A stretch of 64,000 nucleotides of DNA, taken from positions 12,728,001-12,792,000 of the forward strand of contig NW_027480422.1 in assembly GCF_051401765.1 (NCBI RefSeq), written 5' to 3'. Made by a program: the position numbers and the translations under genes. The notes beneath the pieces were generated by a model. It was not told the origin of the DNA. It saw only the letters and a list, made by a program, of their open reading frames with translations, and made no database searches. Of this stretch, positions 37,823 to 50,280 are shown piece after piece. Positions within the stretch are counted from its first letter, which is position 1. Every line of letters begins with the position of its first letter. Source of the DNA: Calliopsis andreniformis. Lineage: Eukaryota; Arthropoda; Insecta; Hymenoptera; Andrenidae.

Positions 37823-39944
37823 ATGGAAAAACTGTGGTACTTATGTTGTATTTTATTCTTCTGGCGTTGAATTCTAAGTCCATAGCTATTCGATCTGATG
37901 GAGCTACGCCCTAGAATGAAGCCTAGGTAACCCGGAACATAGAAATGACCAGTACTTTCACAGTGGTTGCAGCTTTCCTGTTATACGATGGAAATACTGT
38001 TGCATTTTTATTGTATTTTATGCCTCTGGCGTTGACATCTAAGGCCCTAACTATTCGATCTGGTGCAGCGACGCTCTAGAGTGAAGCCTAGGTTGCCCGG
38101 AACGTAGAAATGACCATTACCTTCACACTGCTTGCAATTATACATTCTATACAATGGAAAAACTGAGGTACTTATGTTGTACTTTATTCTTCTGGCGTTG
38201 AATTCTAAGTCCCTAGCTATTCGATATGGTGGTCCAACGCCCTAGAGTGAAGCCTAGGTTGCACGGAACGTAGAAATGCCCATTACTTTCACACTGGTTG
38301 TAATTATTCCTGTTATACGATGGAATAGCTGTTGTATTTTTATTTTATTTTGTGCTTCTGGCGTTGACTTCTAAGGCCGTAGCTATTCGATGTGGTGGAG
38401 CAACGGCCTAGAGTGAAGCCTATGTTGCCCGGAACGTAGAAATGTCCATAACTTTCACACTGCTTGCAATTACTCCCGTTATACGATGGACATACTGTTT
38501 GACTTTTATTGTACTTTATGCTTCTGGCGTAGACTTCTAAGACCCTATGTATTCGCTCTGGCGCAGCAATGACTCAGAGTGAAGTCTAGGATGCCCGGAA
38601 CGTAGGAATGGCCATTACTTTCACACTGGTTGCAATTTTCCGTTTTATACGATGGAAAAACTGCTGTACATATATCGTATTTTATGCTTCTGCCGCTGAC
38701 TTCCTAGTCCCTAACTATTCGACCTGGTGGAACAACGCCCTAGAGTGAAGCCTAGATTGCCCGGAACGCAGAAATGACCATTACGTTCACGCTTGTTGCA
38801 ATTATTCCTGTTATACGATGAAAAAACTGTTGTATTTTTATTTTATCTTTTACTTCTGGCGTTGACTTCTAATGCCCTAGCTATTCGATCTGGTGGAGCT
38901 ACGCCCCAGGGTCAAGTCTAGGTTATCCGGAACGTAGAGGGGACTATTACTTTCACACTGGTTGCAATTATTCCTGTTATACGATGGAAAAACTGAAGTA
39001 TGTTTATTGTATTTTCTGCTTCTGGCGTTGAATTCTATGTCTCTAGCGATTCGATCTTGTGGGGCAATGCCCTCGAATGAAGCCTAGGTTACCCGGAACG
39101 TAGAAATGACCAGTCCTTTCACACTGGTTGCAGTTATTCCTGTAATACGATGGAAAAACTGTTGAATTTACATTGTATTTTATGCTTCTGGCGTTGAATT
39201 CTAAGGCCCTATGTATTCGATCTGGTGGTGCAATGTGTCAGAGTTAAGTCTAGGATGCCCGGAACGTAGAAATGGCCATTACCTTAACACTGGTTGCAAT
39301 TATCCGTTTTATACAATGGAGAATCTGTTGTATTTTTATTTTATCTTATGCTTCAGGCGTTGACTTCCAAGGTCGTAGCTATTCGATGTGGCGGAACAAC
39401 GCCCTACTGTGAAGCCTAGGTTGCCCGGAACGTGGTAATGACCATCTCTTTCACATTTGTTGCAATTATTCCCGGTATACGATGGAAAAACTGTTGTACT
39501 TTAATTGTATTTTAGGTTTCGGGCGTTGACTTCTAAGGCCGTAGCTAATCGATGTGGTGGGGCAACGCCCTGGAGTGAAGCCTAGGTTGCGCGGAACGTA
39601 GAAATGCCCATTTCTTTCACGCTGGTTGCAATTATTCCTTTTTTACGATGGAATAACTGCTCTATTTTTATTTTATTTTATTCTTCTGGCGTTGACTTCT
39701 AAGGCCCTAGCTATTCGATCTGGTGGAGCAACGCCCTAGGGTGAAGCCTAGGTTGTCCGGAACGTAGAAATGGCCATCACCTTCACTCTGGTTGCAATTA
39801 CTCCTGTTATACGATGGGAAAACTATTGTATTTATATTGAATTTTATGCTTCAGGCGTTGACTTCCAAGGCCGTAGCTATTCGATGTGGTGGAGCAACGC
39901 CCTAGGGTGAAGCCTAGGTTGCCCGGAACGTAGAAATGACCATA
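37823..39944 (+). repeat. 2.1 kb diverged block, copy 2
   Basis: Near-identical to 33842-35963; differences include GGAGCTACGCCCC here against GGAGTTACGCCCC, and CGATGTGG against CAATGTGG near the right end. To the right it passes straight into the CATATCTTTCAC and TATTCGATTTATACG monomers, an arrangement shared with the third copy at 54.84 kb. Confidence 0.92.
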
Positions 39945-42035
39945 TCTTTCACACTGGTTGCAATTATTCGATTTATACGATGGAAAAGCTGTTGTATTTC
40001 TATTGTATTCTATGCTTCTGGCGTTGACTTCTAAGGCCCTATGTATTCGATCTGGAGGAGCAATGCCTCAGTCTTAAGTCTAGGATGCCCGGAACGTAGA
40101 AGTGGCCGTTACTTAAACACTGGTTGCAATTATTCATTTTATACGATGGAAGAACTGTTGTACATATATCGTATTTTACGCTTCTGGCGTTGACTTCTAA
40201 GTCCCTAGCTATTCGATCTGGTGGAGCAGTGCCCTAGAGTGATGCCTAGATTGCCCGGAACGTAGAAATGACGATAGCTTTCATACTGGTTGCAATTATT
40301 CGTTTTATATGATGGAAAAACTATTGTATTTATTTTGTATTTGGTGCTCCTGGCGTTGACTTCTTAGGCCCTAACTATTGGATCTGGAGGACCAACGCTC
40401 TAGAATGAAGCCTAGGTTTCCCGGAACGTAGAAATGACTATAACATTCATACTGGTTGCAACTATTCGTTTTATACGATGGAAAATCTGTTGTATTTATT
40501 TTATTTTATACTTCTGGCGCTGACTTCTAAGACCCTAGCTTTTCGATCTGGTGGAGCAACGTGCTAGAGTGAAGCCTAGGTTTCCCGGAACGTAGAAATG
40601 ACCATAACACTCATACTGGTTGCAATTATTCGTTTTATACGATGGAAAATCTGTTGTATTTTTGTTTTATTTTATGCTTCTGGCGCTGACTTCTAAGACC
40701 CTAGCTATTCGATCTGGTGCAGCAACGCCCTAGAGCGAAGCCTAGGTTGCCCGGAATGTAGAAATGACCATCACTTTCACACTGGTTGCAATTATTCTTG
40801 TTATGCGATGGAAAAACTGTTGTATTTATTTTGAATTTTAAGCTTCAGGCGTTGACTTCCAAGGCCGTAGCTATTCGATGTGGTGGAGCAACGCCCTAGA
40901 GTGAAGCCTAGGTTGCCAGGAACGTAGAAGTGACCATTACTTCCACAGTGTTTGCAATTATTCATACTATACAGTGGAAAAACTGTTGTATTTATATTGT
41001 ATTTTATGCTTCAGACGTTGACTTCTAAGGCCGTAGCTATTCGATGTGGTGGAGAAACGCCACAGACTCAAGCCTAGGTGGCCCGGAATGTAGAAATGAC
41101 CATTACCTCCACACTGTTTGCAATTACTCATTTTATACAATGGAAAAACTGTTGTATTTATATAGTTTTTTATAGTTATGGCGTTGACTTCTAAGGCCGT
41201 AGCTATTCGATGTGGTGGAGCAATGCCCTAGAGTGAAGCCTCAGATGCCCGCAACGTAGAAATGACCATATCTTTCACACTCTTTGCAATTATTCCTGTT
41301 ATACGATTGAAAAACTGCTGTATTTATATTGTATTTGGTGCTCCTGGCGTTGACTTCTTAGGCCCTAGCTATTCGACCTGGTGGTGCAACGCTCTAGAGT
41401 GAAGCCTAGGTTGCCCGGAACTTAGAAGTGACCATCACCTTCACTCTGGTCGCTAGTATTCCTGTTATACGATGGAAAAACTGTTGTACATATATCGTAT
41501 TTTATGCTTCTGGCATTGACTTCTTAGGCCCTAACTATTCGATCTGGTGGAGCAACACCCTAGGGTGAAGCCTAGGTTGCCCGGAACGTAGAAATGACCA
41601 TAGCTATCAGACTGGTTGCAATTATTCGTTATATACAATGGAAAGACTGTTGTATTTATATTGTATTTTATAGTTATGGCGTTGTCTTCTAGGGCCGTAG
41701 CTATTCGATGTGGTTGAGCAACGTCCTAGAGTGAAGGCTAGGTTGCCCGGAACGTAGAAATGACCATTACTTCCACACTGTTTGCAATTATTCTTATTAT
41801 ACGGTGGAAAAACTGTTGTATTTATATTTCATTTTATGCCTCTGGCGTTGACTCCTACGACCGTAGCTATTCGATGTGGTGGAGCAACGCCCTAGAGTGA
41901 AGCCTAGGATGCCCGGAACGTAGAAATGACCATACCTTTCACACTGGTTGCAATTATCCCTGTTATACGATGGAAAAGCTGTTGTATTTGTATTGTATTT
42001 TATGCTTCTGGCGTAGACTTCTTAGGCCCTAACTC
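38411..42035 (+). repeat. 3.6 kb block, left copy (partner 54836-58310)
   Basis: Collinear with 54836-58310 at an offset of 16,425 bp (99 monomers). Near 41007 the partner has one extra monomer, near 41180-41350 one fewer, and near 41520-41730 one fewer again (final offset 16,259 bp). Every length difference is a whole monomer. The left half is the second copy of the diverged block. Confidence 0.88.
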
Positions 42036-42047
42036 TTCGATGTGGTG

Positions 42048-42649
42048 GAACAACGCCCTAGAGTGAAGCCTAGGCTGCCCGGAACGTAGAAATGACCATA
42101 GTTTTCATACTGGTTGCAATTATTCGTTTTAAACGATGGAAAAACTGTTGTATTTATTTTGTATTTGGTGCTCCTGGCGTTGACTTCTTAGGCCCTAGCT
42201 ATTGGATCTGGTGGACCAACGCCCTAGAGTGAAGCCTAGGTCGCCAGAAACGTAGAAATGACCATTACTTTCACACTGGTTGCAATTATTCATGTTATAC
42301 GATGGAAAAACTGTTGTATCTATTTTGTATTTTATGCTTCTGGCGTTGACTTCTTAGGTCCTAACTATTGGATCTGGTGGAGCAACGCCCTAGAGTGAAG
42401 CCTAGGTTGCCCGGGACGTAGAAATGACCATCACCTTCACTCTGGTTGCAATTATTCCTGTTATACGATGGAAAAACTGTTGTATTTATATTATATTTTA
42501 TGCTTCAGGCGTTGACTTCTAAGGCCGTACATATTCGATGTGGTGGAGCAACGCCCTAGAGTGAAGCCTAGGTTGCCCGGAACGTAAAAATGACCATTAG
42601 TTCCAAACTGGTTGCAATTATTTCTGTTATACGATGGAAAAACTGTTGC
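42048..42649 (+). repeat. ~600 bp block with three copies, copy 1
   Basis: Contains CGTTTTAAACGATGG (42124-42138), TTGGTGCTCCTGG, TCGCCAGAAACGTAG (42241) and GGCCGTACATATTCG. It recurs at 49679-50280 (offset 7,631 bp, 46 monomers) and about 59799-60272 (a further 10,120 bp, 61 monomers). TTTAAA in place of TTATAC is rare and makes a good tag. Confidence 0.86.
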
Positions 42650-45400
42650 ATCTATTTTGTATTTTATGCTTCTGGCATTGACTTGTAAGGCCCTAACTAT
42701 TCGATGTGGTGGAGCAACGCCCTAGAGTGAAGCCTAGGTTGCCCGGAACGTAGAAATGACCATAGCTTTCACAATGGTTGCAATTATTCCTGTTATACAT
42801 GGGAAAAACTGTTGTATTTATATTGTATTTTATGCTTCTGGCGTTGACTTCTTAGGCCCTAACTATTCGATCTGGTGGAGCAACGCCCTAGAGGGAAGCC
42901 TAGGTTGCCCGGAATGTAGAAATGACCATAACTTTCACACTGGTTGCAATTATTCTTGTTATACGATGGAAAAACTGTTGTATTTATTTTGTATTTTATG
43001 CCTCTGGCGTTGAGTCCTAAGGCCGTAGCTTTCGATGTGGTGGAGCAACGCCCTAGAGTGAAGCCTAGGATGCCCGGAACGTAGAAATGACCATCACTTT
43101 CACACTGGTTGCAATTATTCCTGGTATACGATGGAAAAACTGTTGTATCTATTTTGTATTTTATGCTTCTGGCGTTGTCTTCTTAGGTCCTAACTATTGG
43201 ATCTGGTGGAGCAACGCCCTCTGATGAAGCCGAGGTTGCACGGAACGTAGAAATGCCCATTACTTTCTCACTGGTTGTAATTATTCCTGTTATACGATGG
43301 AATAACTGTTGTATTTTTATTTTATTTTGTGCTTCTGGCGTTGACTTCTAAGGCCCTAGCTATTCGATCTGGTGGAGCAACGCTCTGGAGTGAAGCCTAG
43401 GTTGCCTGGAACGTAAAAATGACCATTACTTTCACACTGGTCGCGATTATTCCTGTTATATGACGGAAAAGCTGCTGTATCTATTTTGTATTTTATGCTT
43501 CTGGCGTTGACTTCTTAGGTCCTAACTATTGGATCTGGTGGAGCAACGCCCTAGGGTGAAGCCTAGGTTGCACGGAACGTAGAAATGCCCATTACTTTCA
43601 CACTGGTTCTAATTATTCCTGTTATACGATGGAATAACTGTTGTATTTTTATTTTATTTTGTGCTTCTGGCGTTGACTTCTAAGGCCCGAGCTATTCGAT
43701 CTGGTGGAGCAACGCTATAGAGTGAAGCCTAGGTTGCCCGGAACTTAGAAATGACCATCACCTTAACACTGGTTGCAATTATGCCAGTTATACGTTGGTA
43801 AAACTGTTGTATTTTTATTGTATTTTATACGTCTGGAGTCGTTTTCTAAGGCCGCAACTATTCGACCTGGTGGAGCAACGCCCTAGAGTGAAGTCTAGGT
43901 TGCACGGAACGTAGAAATGCCCATTTCTTTCACACTGGTTGTAATTATTCCTGTTATACGATGGAATAACTGCTCTATTTTTATTTTATTTTATGCTTCT
44001 GGCGTTGACTTCTAAGGCCCTAGCTATTCGATCTGGTGGAGCAACCCCCTAGGGTGAAGACTAGGTTGCCCGGAACGTAGAAATGACCATATCTTTCAGA
44101 CTGGTTGCAATTATTCCTTCTATACGATGAAAAAAATGATGTATTTTTATTGTATTTTATGCTTCAGGCGTTGTCTTCTAAGGCCCTAACTATTCGATGT
44201 TGTGAAGCAACGCCCTAGAGCAAAACCTAGGTTGCCCGGAACGTGGAAATGACCATCACGTTCACATTTGTTGCAATTATTCCCGTTATACGATGGAAAA
44301 CTGTTGCATTTTTATTGTATTTTATGCTTCTGTCGTTGACTTCTTAGGCCCTAACTATTGGATCTGGTGGACCAACGCCCTAGAGTGAAGCCTAGATTGC
44401 CCGGAACGTGGAAATGACCATCACGTTCACAATTGTTGCAATTATTCCCGTTATACGATGGAAAAACTGTTGTATTTTTATTGTATTTAATGTTTCGGTC
44501 GTTGACTTCTAAGGCACTAGCTATTCGATCTGGTGGAGCAACGCCCTGGAGTGAAGCCTAGGTTGCCCGGAACGTAGAAATGACCAGTACCTTCAGACTG
44601 TTTGCAAATATACATAATATACGATGGAAAAGCTGTTGTATTTATATTGTATTTTATGCTTCTGGCGTTGACTTCTTAGGCCCTAACTATTCTATCTGGT
44701 GGAGCAACGCCCTAGGGTGAAGCCTAGGTTACCCGGAACTTCGAAATGACCCTAACTTTCATACTGGTTGCAATTATTCGTTCTATACGATGGAAAAACT
44801 GTTGTATTTATACTCTATTTTATGCTTCAGGCGTTGACTTCTTAGGCCCAAACTATTCGCTCTGGTGGAACAACGCCCTAGAGTGATGCCTAGGTCGCCC
44901 GGATCGTTGTAATGACCATTACTTGCACACTGGTTGCAATTTTTCGTTTTATACGATGGAAAAACTGTTGTATTTATTTTGTATTTGGTGCTCCTGGCGT
45001 TGACTTCTTAGGCCCTAACTGTTGAACCTGGTGGACCAACGCCCTAGCGTGAAGCCTAGGTTGCCCGGAACGTAGAAATGACCATAACATTCATACTGGT
45101 TGCAATTATTCATTTTATACGATGGAAAAACTGTTGTACTTATATTATATTTTATGCTTCAGGCGTTGACTCCTAAGGCCGCAGCTATTCGATGTGGTGG
45201 AGCAACGACCTAGAGTGAAGGCTAGGTTGCCCGGAACGCAGAAAAGGCCATGCCTTTCACACTGGTTGCAATTATTCCTGTTATACGATGGAAAAACTGT
45301 TGTATTTATATTATATTTTATGCTTCAGGCGTTGACTTCTAAGGCCGTAGCTATTCGATGTGGTGGAGCAACGCCCTAGAGCGAAGCCTAGGTTGCCCGG
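42607..45400 (+). repeat. 2.8 kb block, left copy (partner 52063-54525)
   Basis: Offset 9,456 bp (57 monomers) at the left end. It becomes 9,622 after a one-monomer gain in the partner near 53015-53180, then 9,125 after a three-monomer loss corresponding to about 44061-44727. Markers are ATACATGGGAAAAACTG (42796), GTAGCTTTCGATGTGG (43026), ATACGTTGGTAAAACTG and TCTAAGGCCGCAACTATTCG. Confidence 0.89.
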
Positions 45401-46257
45401 AAAGTAGAAATGGCCATTACCTCCACACTGTTTGCAATTATTCATTTTATACTATGGAAAAACTGTTGTATTTATATTGTTTTTTATAGTTATGGCGTTG
45501 ACTCCTAACGCCGCAGCTATTCGATGTGGTGGAGCAACGACCTAGAGTGAAGCCTAGGTTGCCCGGAACGCAGAAAAGACCATGCCTTTCACACTGTTTG
45601 CAATTATTCCTGTTATACGATTGAAAGGCTGTTGTATTTATATTGTATTTTATGCTTCTGGCGTTGACTTCTAAGGTCCTAACTATTGCATCTGTTGGAG
45701 CAACGCCCTAGGGTGAAGCCTAGGTTGCCCGGAACGTATAAATGACCATAACTTTCATACTGGTTGCATTTATTCGTTTTATACGATGGAAAAACTATTG
45801 TATATATATTGTATTTTATGCTTCTGGCGTTGACTTCTAAGGCCGTAGCTGTTCGATGTGTTGGTGCAACTCTCTAGAGTGAAGCCTAGGTTGCCAGGAA
45901 CGTAGATATGACCATATCTTTTACACTGTTTGCAATTATTCATGTTATGCGGTGGAAAAGCTGTTGTATTTATATTGTATTTACTGCTTCTGGCGTTGAC
46001 TTCTAAGGCCATAGCTATTCGACGAGGTCGAGCAACGCCCTAGAGTGGAGCCTAGATTGCCCGGAACGTAGAAAAGACCATTACCATCACTCGTGTTGCA
46101 ATTCTTCCTGTTATACGGTGAAAAAACTGTTGTATTGTTAATGTATTTTATGCTCCAGGCGTTGACTTCTAAGGCCGTAGATATTCGATGGGGTGGAGCA
46201 ACCTCCTGGAGTGAAGCCTAGGTTGCCCGGAACGTAGAAATGACCATCACTTTCAAC

Positions 46258-47068
46258 CTGGTTGCAATTATTCCTGTTATACGATGGACAAACTGTTGGA
46301 TTTTTATTGTATTTTATGCTTCTGGCGTTGACTTCCTAGGCTCTAACTATTCCATCTGGTGGAGCTACGCCCTAGAGTGAAGCCTAGGTTGCCCGGAACG
46401 TAGAAATGACCATAACCTTCATACTGATTGCAATTATTCGTTTTATACGATGGAAAAACTGTTGTACTGATATTGCATGTTATGCCTCTGGCGCTGGCTC
46501 CTAAGGCCGTAGCTATTCGATGTCGTGGAGCAGCGCCCTAGCGTGAACCCTAGGTTGCCCGGAACGTAGAAATAACCATTACTTCCACACTGTTTGCAAT
46601 TATTCATTTTATACAATGGAAAAACTGTTGTATTTATATTGTATTTTATAGTTATGGCGTTGACTTCTAAGGCCGTAGCTATTCGATGTGGTGGAGCAAT
46701 GCCCTAGAGTGAAGCCTAGGTTGCCCGGAACGTAGAAATGACCATACCTTTCACACTGGTTGCAATTATTTCTGTTATACGATGGAAAAACTGTTGTATC
46801 TATTTTGTATTTTATGCTTCTGGCATTGACTTGTAAGGCCCTAACTATTCGATGTGGTGGAGCAACGCCCTAGAGTGAAGCCTAGGTTGCCCGGAACGTA
46901 GAAATGACCATAGCTTTCACAATGGTTGCAATTATTCCTGTTATACAAGGGAAAAACTGTTGTATTTATATTGTATTTTATGCTTCTGTCGTTGACTTCT
47001 TAGGCCCTAACTATTCGATCTGGTGGAGCAACGCCCTAGAGTGAAGCCTAGGTAGCCCGGAATGTAGA
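46258..47068 (+). repeat. ~810 bp block, left copy (partner 61852-62662)
   Basis: Offset 15,594 bp (94 monomers). The block includes the GTACTGATATTGCATG monomer with the C-G version of the stem-loop, the TTTTATAGTTATGGCG monomer and the GGCATTGACTTGTAAGG monomer. A shorter related run lies at about 51700-52060. Confidence 0.88.
46490..46537 (+). other. Stem-loop variant with a matched double change
   Basis: Here the 5' arm is GGCGCTG (46490-46496) and the 3' arm CAGCGCC (46531-46537), so the usual T-A pair at the sixth position of the stem is replaced by C-G. The inner helix CTCC (46498-46501) with GGAG (46527-46530) is also fully Watson-Crick. The same paired variant occurs at 51798-51845, 61420-61467 and 62084-62131. 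All four belong to one duplicated monomer lineage marked by GTACTGATATTGCATG, so they count as a single event. The sister monomer at about 4540-4596 keeps GGCGTTG and CAACGCC. Confidence 0.45.
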
Positions 47069-49375
47069 AATGACCATCACTTTCACACTGGTTGCAATTA
47101 TTCTTGTTATACGATGGAAAAACTGTTGTATTTATTTTGTATTTTATGCCTCTGGCGCTGACTCCTAAGGCCGTAGCTTTCGATGTGGTGGAGCAACGCC
47201 CTAGGGTGAAGCCTAGGTTGCCCGGAACGTAGAAATGTCCATAACTATCAGACTGGTTGCAATTATTACTGTTATACGATGGAAAAACTGTTGTAATTAT
47301 ATTGTATTTTATGCTTCTGGTGTAGACTTCTTAGGCCCTAGCTATTCGATCTGGAGGAACAACGCCCTAGGGTGAAGCCTAGGTTGCCCGGAACGTACAA
47401 ATGACCATCACTTTCACACTGGTTGCAATTATTCCTGTTATACAAGGGAATAACTGTTGTATTTATATTGCAGTTTATGCTTCTGGCGTTGACTTCTTAG
47501 GCCCTAGCTATTCGATCTGGTGGAACAACGCCCTAGAGTGAAGCCTAGGATGCCCGGAACGTAGAAATGACCATCACTTTCACACTGGTTGCAATTATTC
47601 CTGGTTTACGATGGAAAAACTGTTGTATCTATTTTGTATTTTATGCTTCTGGCGTTGACTTCTTAGGTCCTAACTATTGGATCTGGTGGAGCAACGCCCT
47701 CAGGTGAAGCCCAGGTTGCCCGGAACGTAGAAACGACCATAACTTTCATACTGATTGCAATTATTCGTATTATTCGATGGAAAATCTGTTGTATTTATAT
47801 TGAACTTTATGCGTCTGGAGTTGTTTTCTTAGGCCCTAACTATTCGACCTGGTGGACCAACACCCTAGGGTGAAGCCTAGGTTGCACGGAACGTAGAAAT
47901 GCCCATTACTTTCACACTGGTTGTAATTATTCCTGTTATACGATGGAATAACTGTTGTATTTATATTTTATTTAATGCTTCTGGCGTTAACTTCTAAGGC
48001 CCTTGCTATTCGATCTGGTGGAGCAACGCTCTAGAGTGAAGCCTAGGTTGCCCGGAACGTAGAAATGACCATCACCTTCGCTCTGGTTGCAATTATTCCT
48101 GTTGTACGATGGAAAAATTGTGGTATTTATATTGTATTTTATGCTTCTGGCGTAGGCTTCTTAGGCCCTAACTATTCGATATGGCGGAACCACGCCCTAG
48201 ACTGAAGCCTAGGTTGCCCGGAACGTAGAAATGACCATTACTTTCACACTGGTTGCAATTATTCCTGTTATATGATTGAAAAGCTGTTGTATCTATTTTG
48301 TAATTTATGCTTCTGACGTTGACTTCTTATGTGCTAACTATTGGATCTGGTGGAGCAACGGCCTAGGGTGAAGCCTAGGTTGCCCGGAACGTAGAAATGA
48401 CCATAATTTTCATACGGATTGCAATTATTCGTTCTATACGATGGAAAAACTGTTGTACTTATATTGTATTTTAACTTTCTGGCGTTGACTCCTAAGGCCG
48501 TACCTATTCGATGTGGTGCAGCAACGCCCTAGAGTGAAGCCTATGTTGCCCCGAACGTAGAAATGACCATATCTTCCACACTGGTTGCAATAATTCCTCT
48601 TATACGATGGAAAAACTGTAGCATTTTTATTGTATTTTCTGCTTCTGTCTTTGACTTCTAAGGTCCTAGCTATTCGATCTGGTGGGGAATGTCCAAGAGT
48701 GAAGCCTATGGTGCCCGGAACGCAGAAATGACCATAACTTTCACACTGGTAGCAATTGTTCGTTTTATACAATGGAAAAACTGTTGTATTTTTATTGTAT
48801 TTTAGGTTTCGGGCGTTGACTTCTAAGGCCCTAGCTATTCGATCTGGTGGAACAACGCCCTAGAGTGAAGCCTAGGTCGCCAGAAACGTAGAAATGACCA
48901 TTACTTTCACACTGGTTGCAATTATTCATGTTATACGATGGAAAAACTGTTGGATTTTTATTGTATTTTCTGCTTCTGGCGTTGACTTCTTAGGCCCTAG
49001 CTATTCGATCTGGAGGAACAACGCCCTAGAGTGAAGCCTAGGTTGCCCGGAACGTAGAAATGACCATCACTTTCACACTGGTTGCAATTATTCTTGTTAT
49101 ACGATGGAAAAACTGTTGTATTTATTTTGTATTTTATGCCTCTGTCGTTGACTCCTAAGGCCGTAGCTATTCGATGTGGTGGAGCAACGCCCTAGAGTGA
49201 AGCCTAGGTTGCCCGGAACGTAGAAATGACCATCACTTTCACACTGGTTGCAATTATTCTTGTTATACGATGGAAAAACTGTTGTATTTATTTTGTATTT
49301 TATGCCTCTGGCGCTGACTCCTAAGGCCGTAGCTTTCGATGTGGTGGAGCAACGCCCTAGGGTGAAGCCTAGGTT

Positions 49376-49700
49376 GCCCGTATCGTAGAAATGACCATAT
49401 CTTTCACACTGGTTGCAATTATTCCTGTTATACGATGGAAAAACTGTTGTATTTCTATTGTATTTTATGCTTCTGGCGTTGACATCTTAGGCCCTAACTA
49501 TTCGATCTGGTGAAGCAACGCCCTAGAGAGAAGCCTAGGATGCCCGGAACGTAGAAATGACCGTAACTATCAGACTGGTTGCAATTATTCGTTTTATACG
49601 ATGGAAAGACTGTTGTATTTATATTGTATTTTATAGTTATGGCGTTGTCTTCCAGGGACGTAGCTATTCGATGTGGTTGAGCAACGCCCTAGAGTGAAGC
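49376..49700 (+). repeat. Two-monomer unit CGTATCG / GGGACGTAG, copy 1 of 4
   Basis: A pair of monomers beginning TTGCCCGTATCGTAG, then GACCGTAACTATCAGACTGG with TCTTCCAGGGACGTAG. It is found here, at 58336-58655, at 59496-59820, and in part at 63811-64000, where the window ends. Distances are whole monomers (8,960 bp or 54, then 1,160 bp or 7). Confidence 0.85.
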
Positions 49701-50280
49701 CTAGGTTGCCCGGAACGTAGAAATGACCATAGTTTTCATACTGGTTGCAATTATTCGTTTTAAACGATGGAAAAACTGTTGTATTTATTTTGTATTTGGT
49801 GCTCCTGGCGTTGACTTCTTAGGCCCTAGCTATTGGATCTGGTGGACCAACGCCCTAGAGTGAAGCCTAGGTCGCCAGAAACGTAGAAATGACCATTACT
49901 TTCACACTGGTTGCAATTATTCATGTTATACGATGGAAAAACTGTTGTATCTATTATGTACTTTATGCTTCTGGCGTTGACTTCTTAGGTCCTAACTATT
50001 GGATCTGGTGGAGCAACGCCCTAGAGTGAAGCCTAGGTTGCCCGGGACGTAGAAATGACCATCACCTTCACTCTGGTTGCAATTATTCCTGTTATACGAT
50101 GGAAAAACTGTTGTATTTATATTATATTTTATGCTTCAGGCGTTGACTTCTAAGGCCGTACATATTCGATGTGGTGGAGCAACGCCCTAGAGTGAAGCCT
50201 AGGTTGCCCGGAACGTAAAAATGACCATTAGTTCCAAACTGGTTGCAATTATTTCTGTTATACGATGGAAAAACTGTTGT
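49679..50280 (+). repeat. ~600 bp block with three copies, copy 2
   Basis: Second copy of the TTTTAAACGATGG block, embedded in the 49-52 kb block. One private change gives CTATTATGTACTTTATGC. It parts from copy 1 after ATACGATGGAAAAACTGTTG, where copy 1 has CATCTATTTTG and this copy TATTTATATTATATT. Confidence 0.85.

Noticed and set aside
48434..48772. Longest minus-strand open frame (112 codons) as a possible gene
   Set aside because: It covers two satellite monomers that happen to lack stops. It has no unique sequence, and its peptide has the same repeat-derived segments as the many shorter frames.
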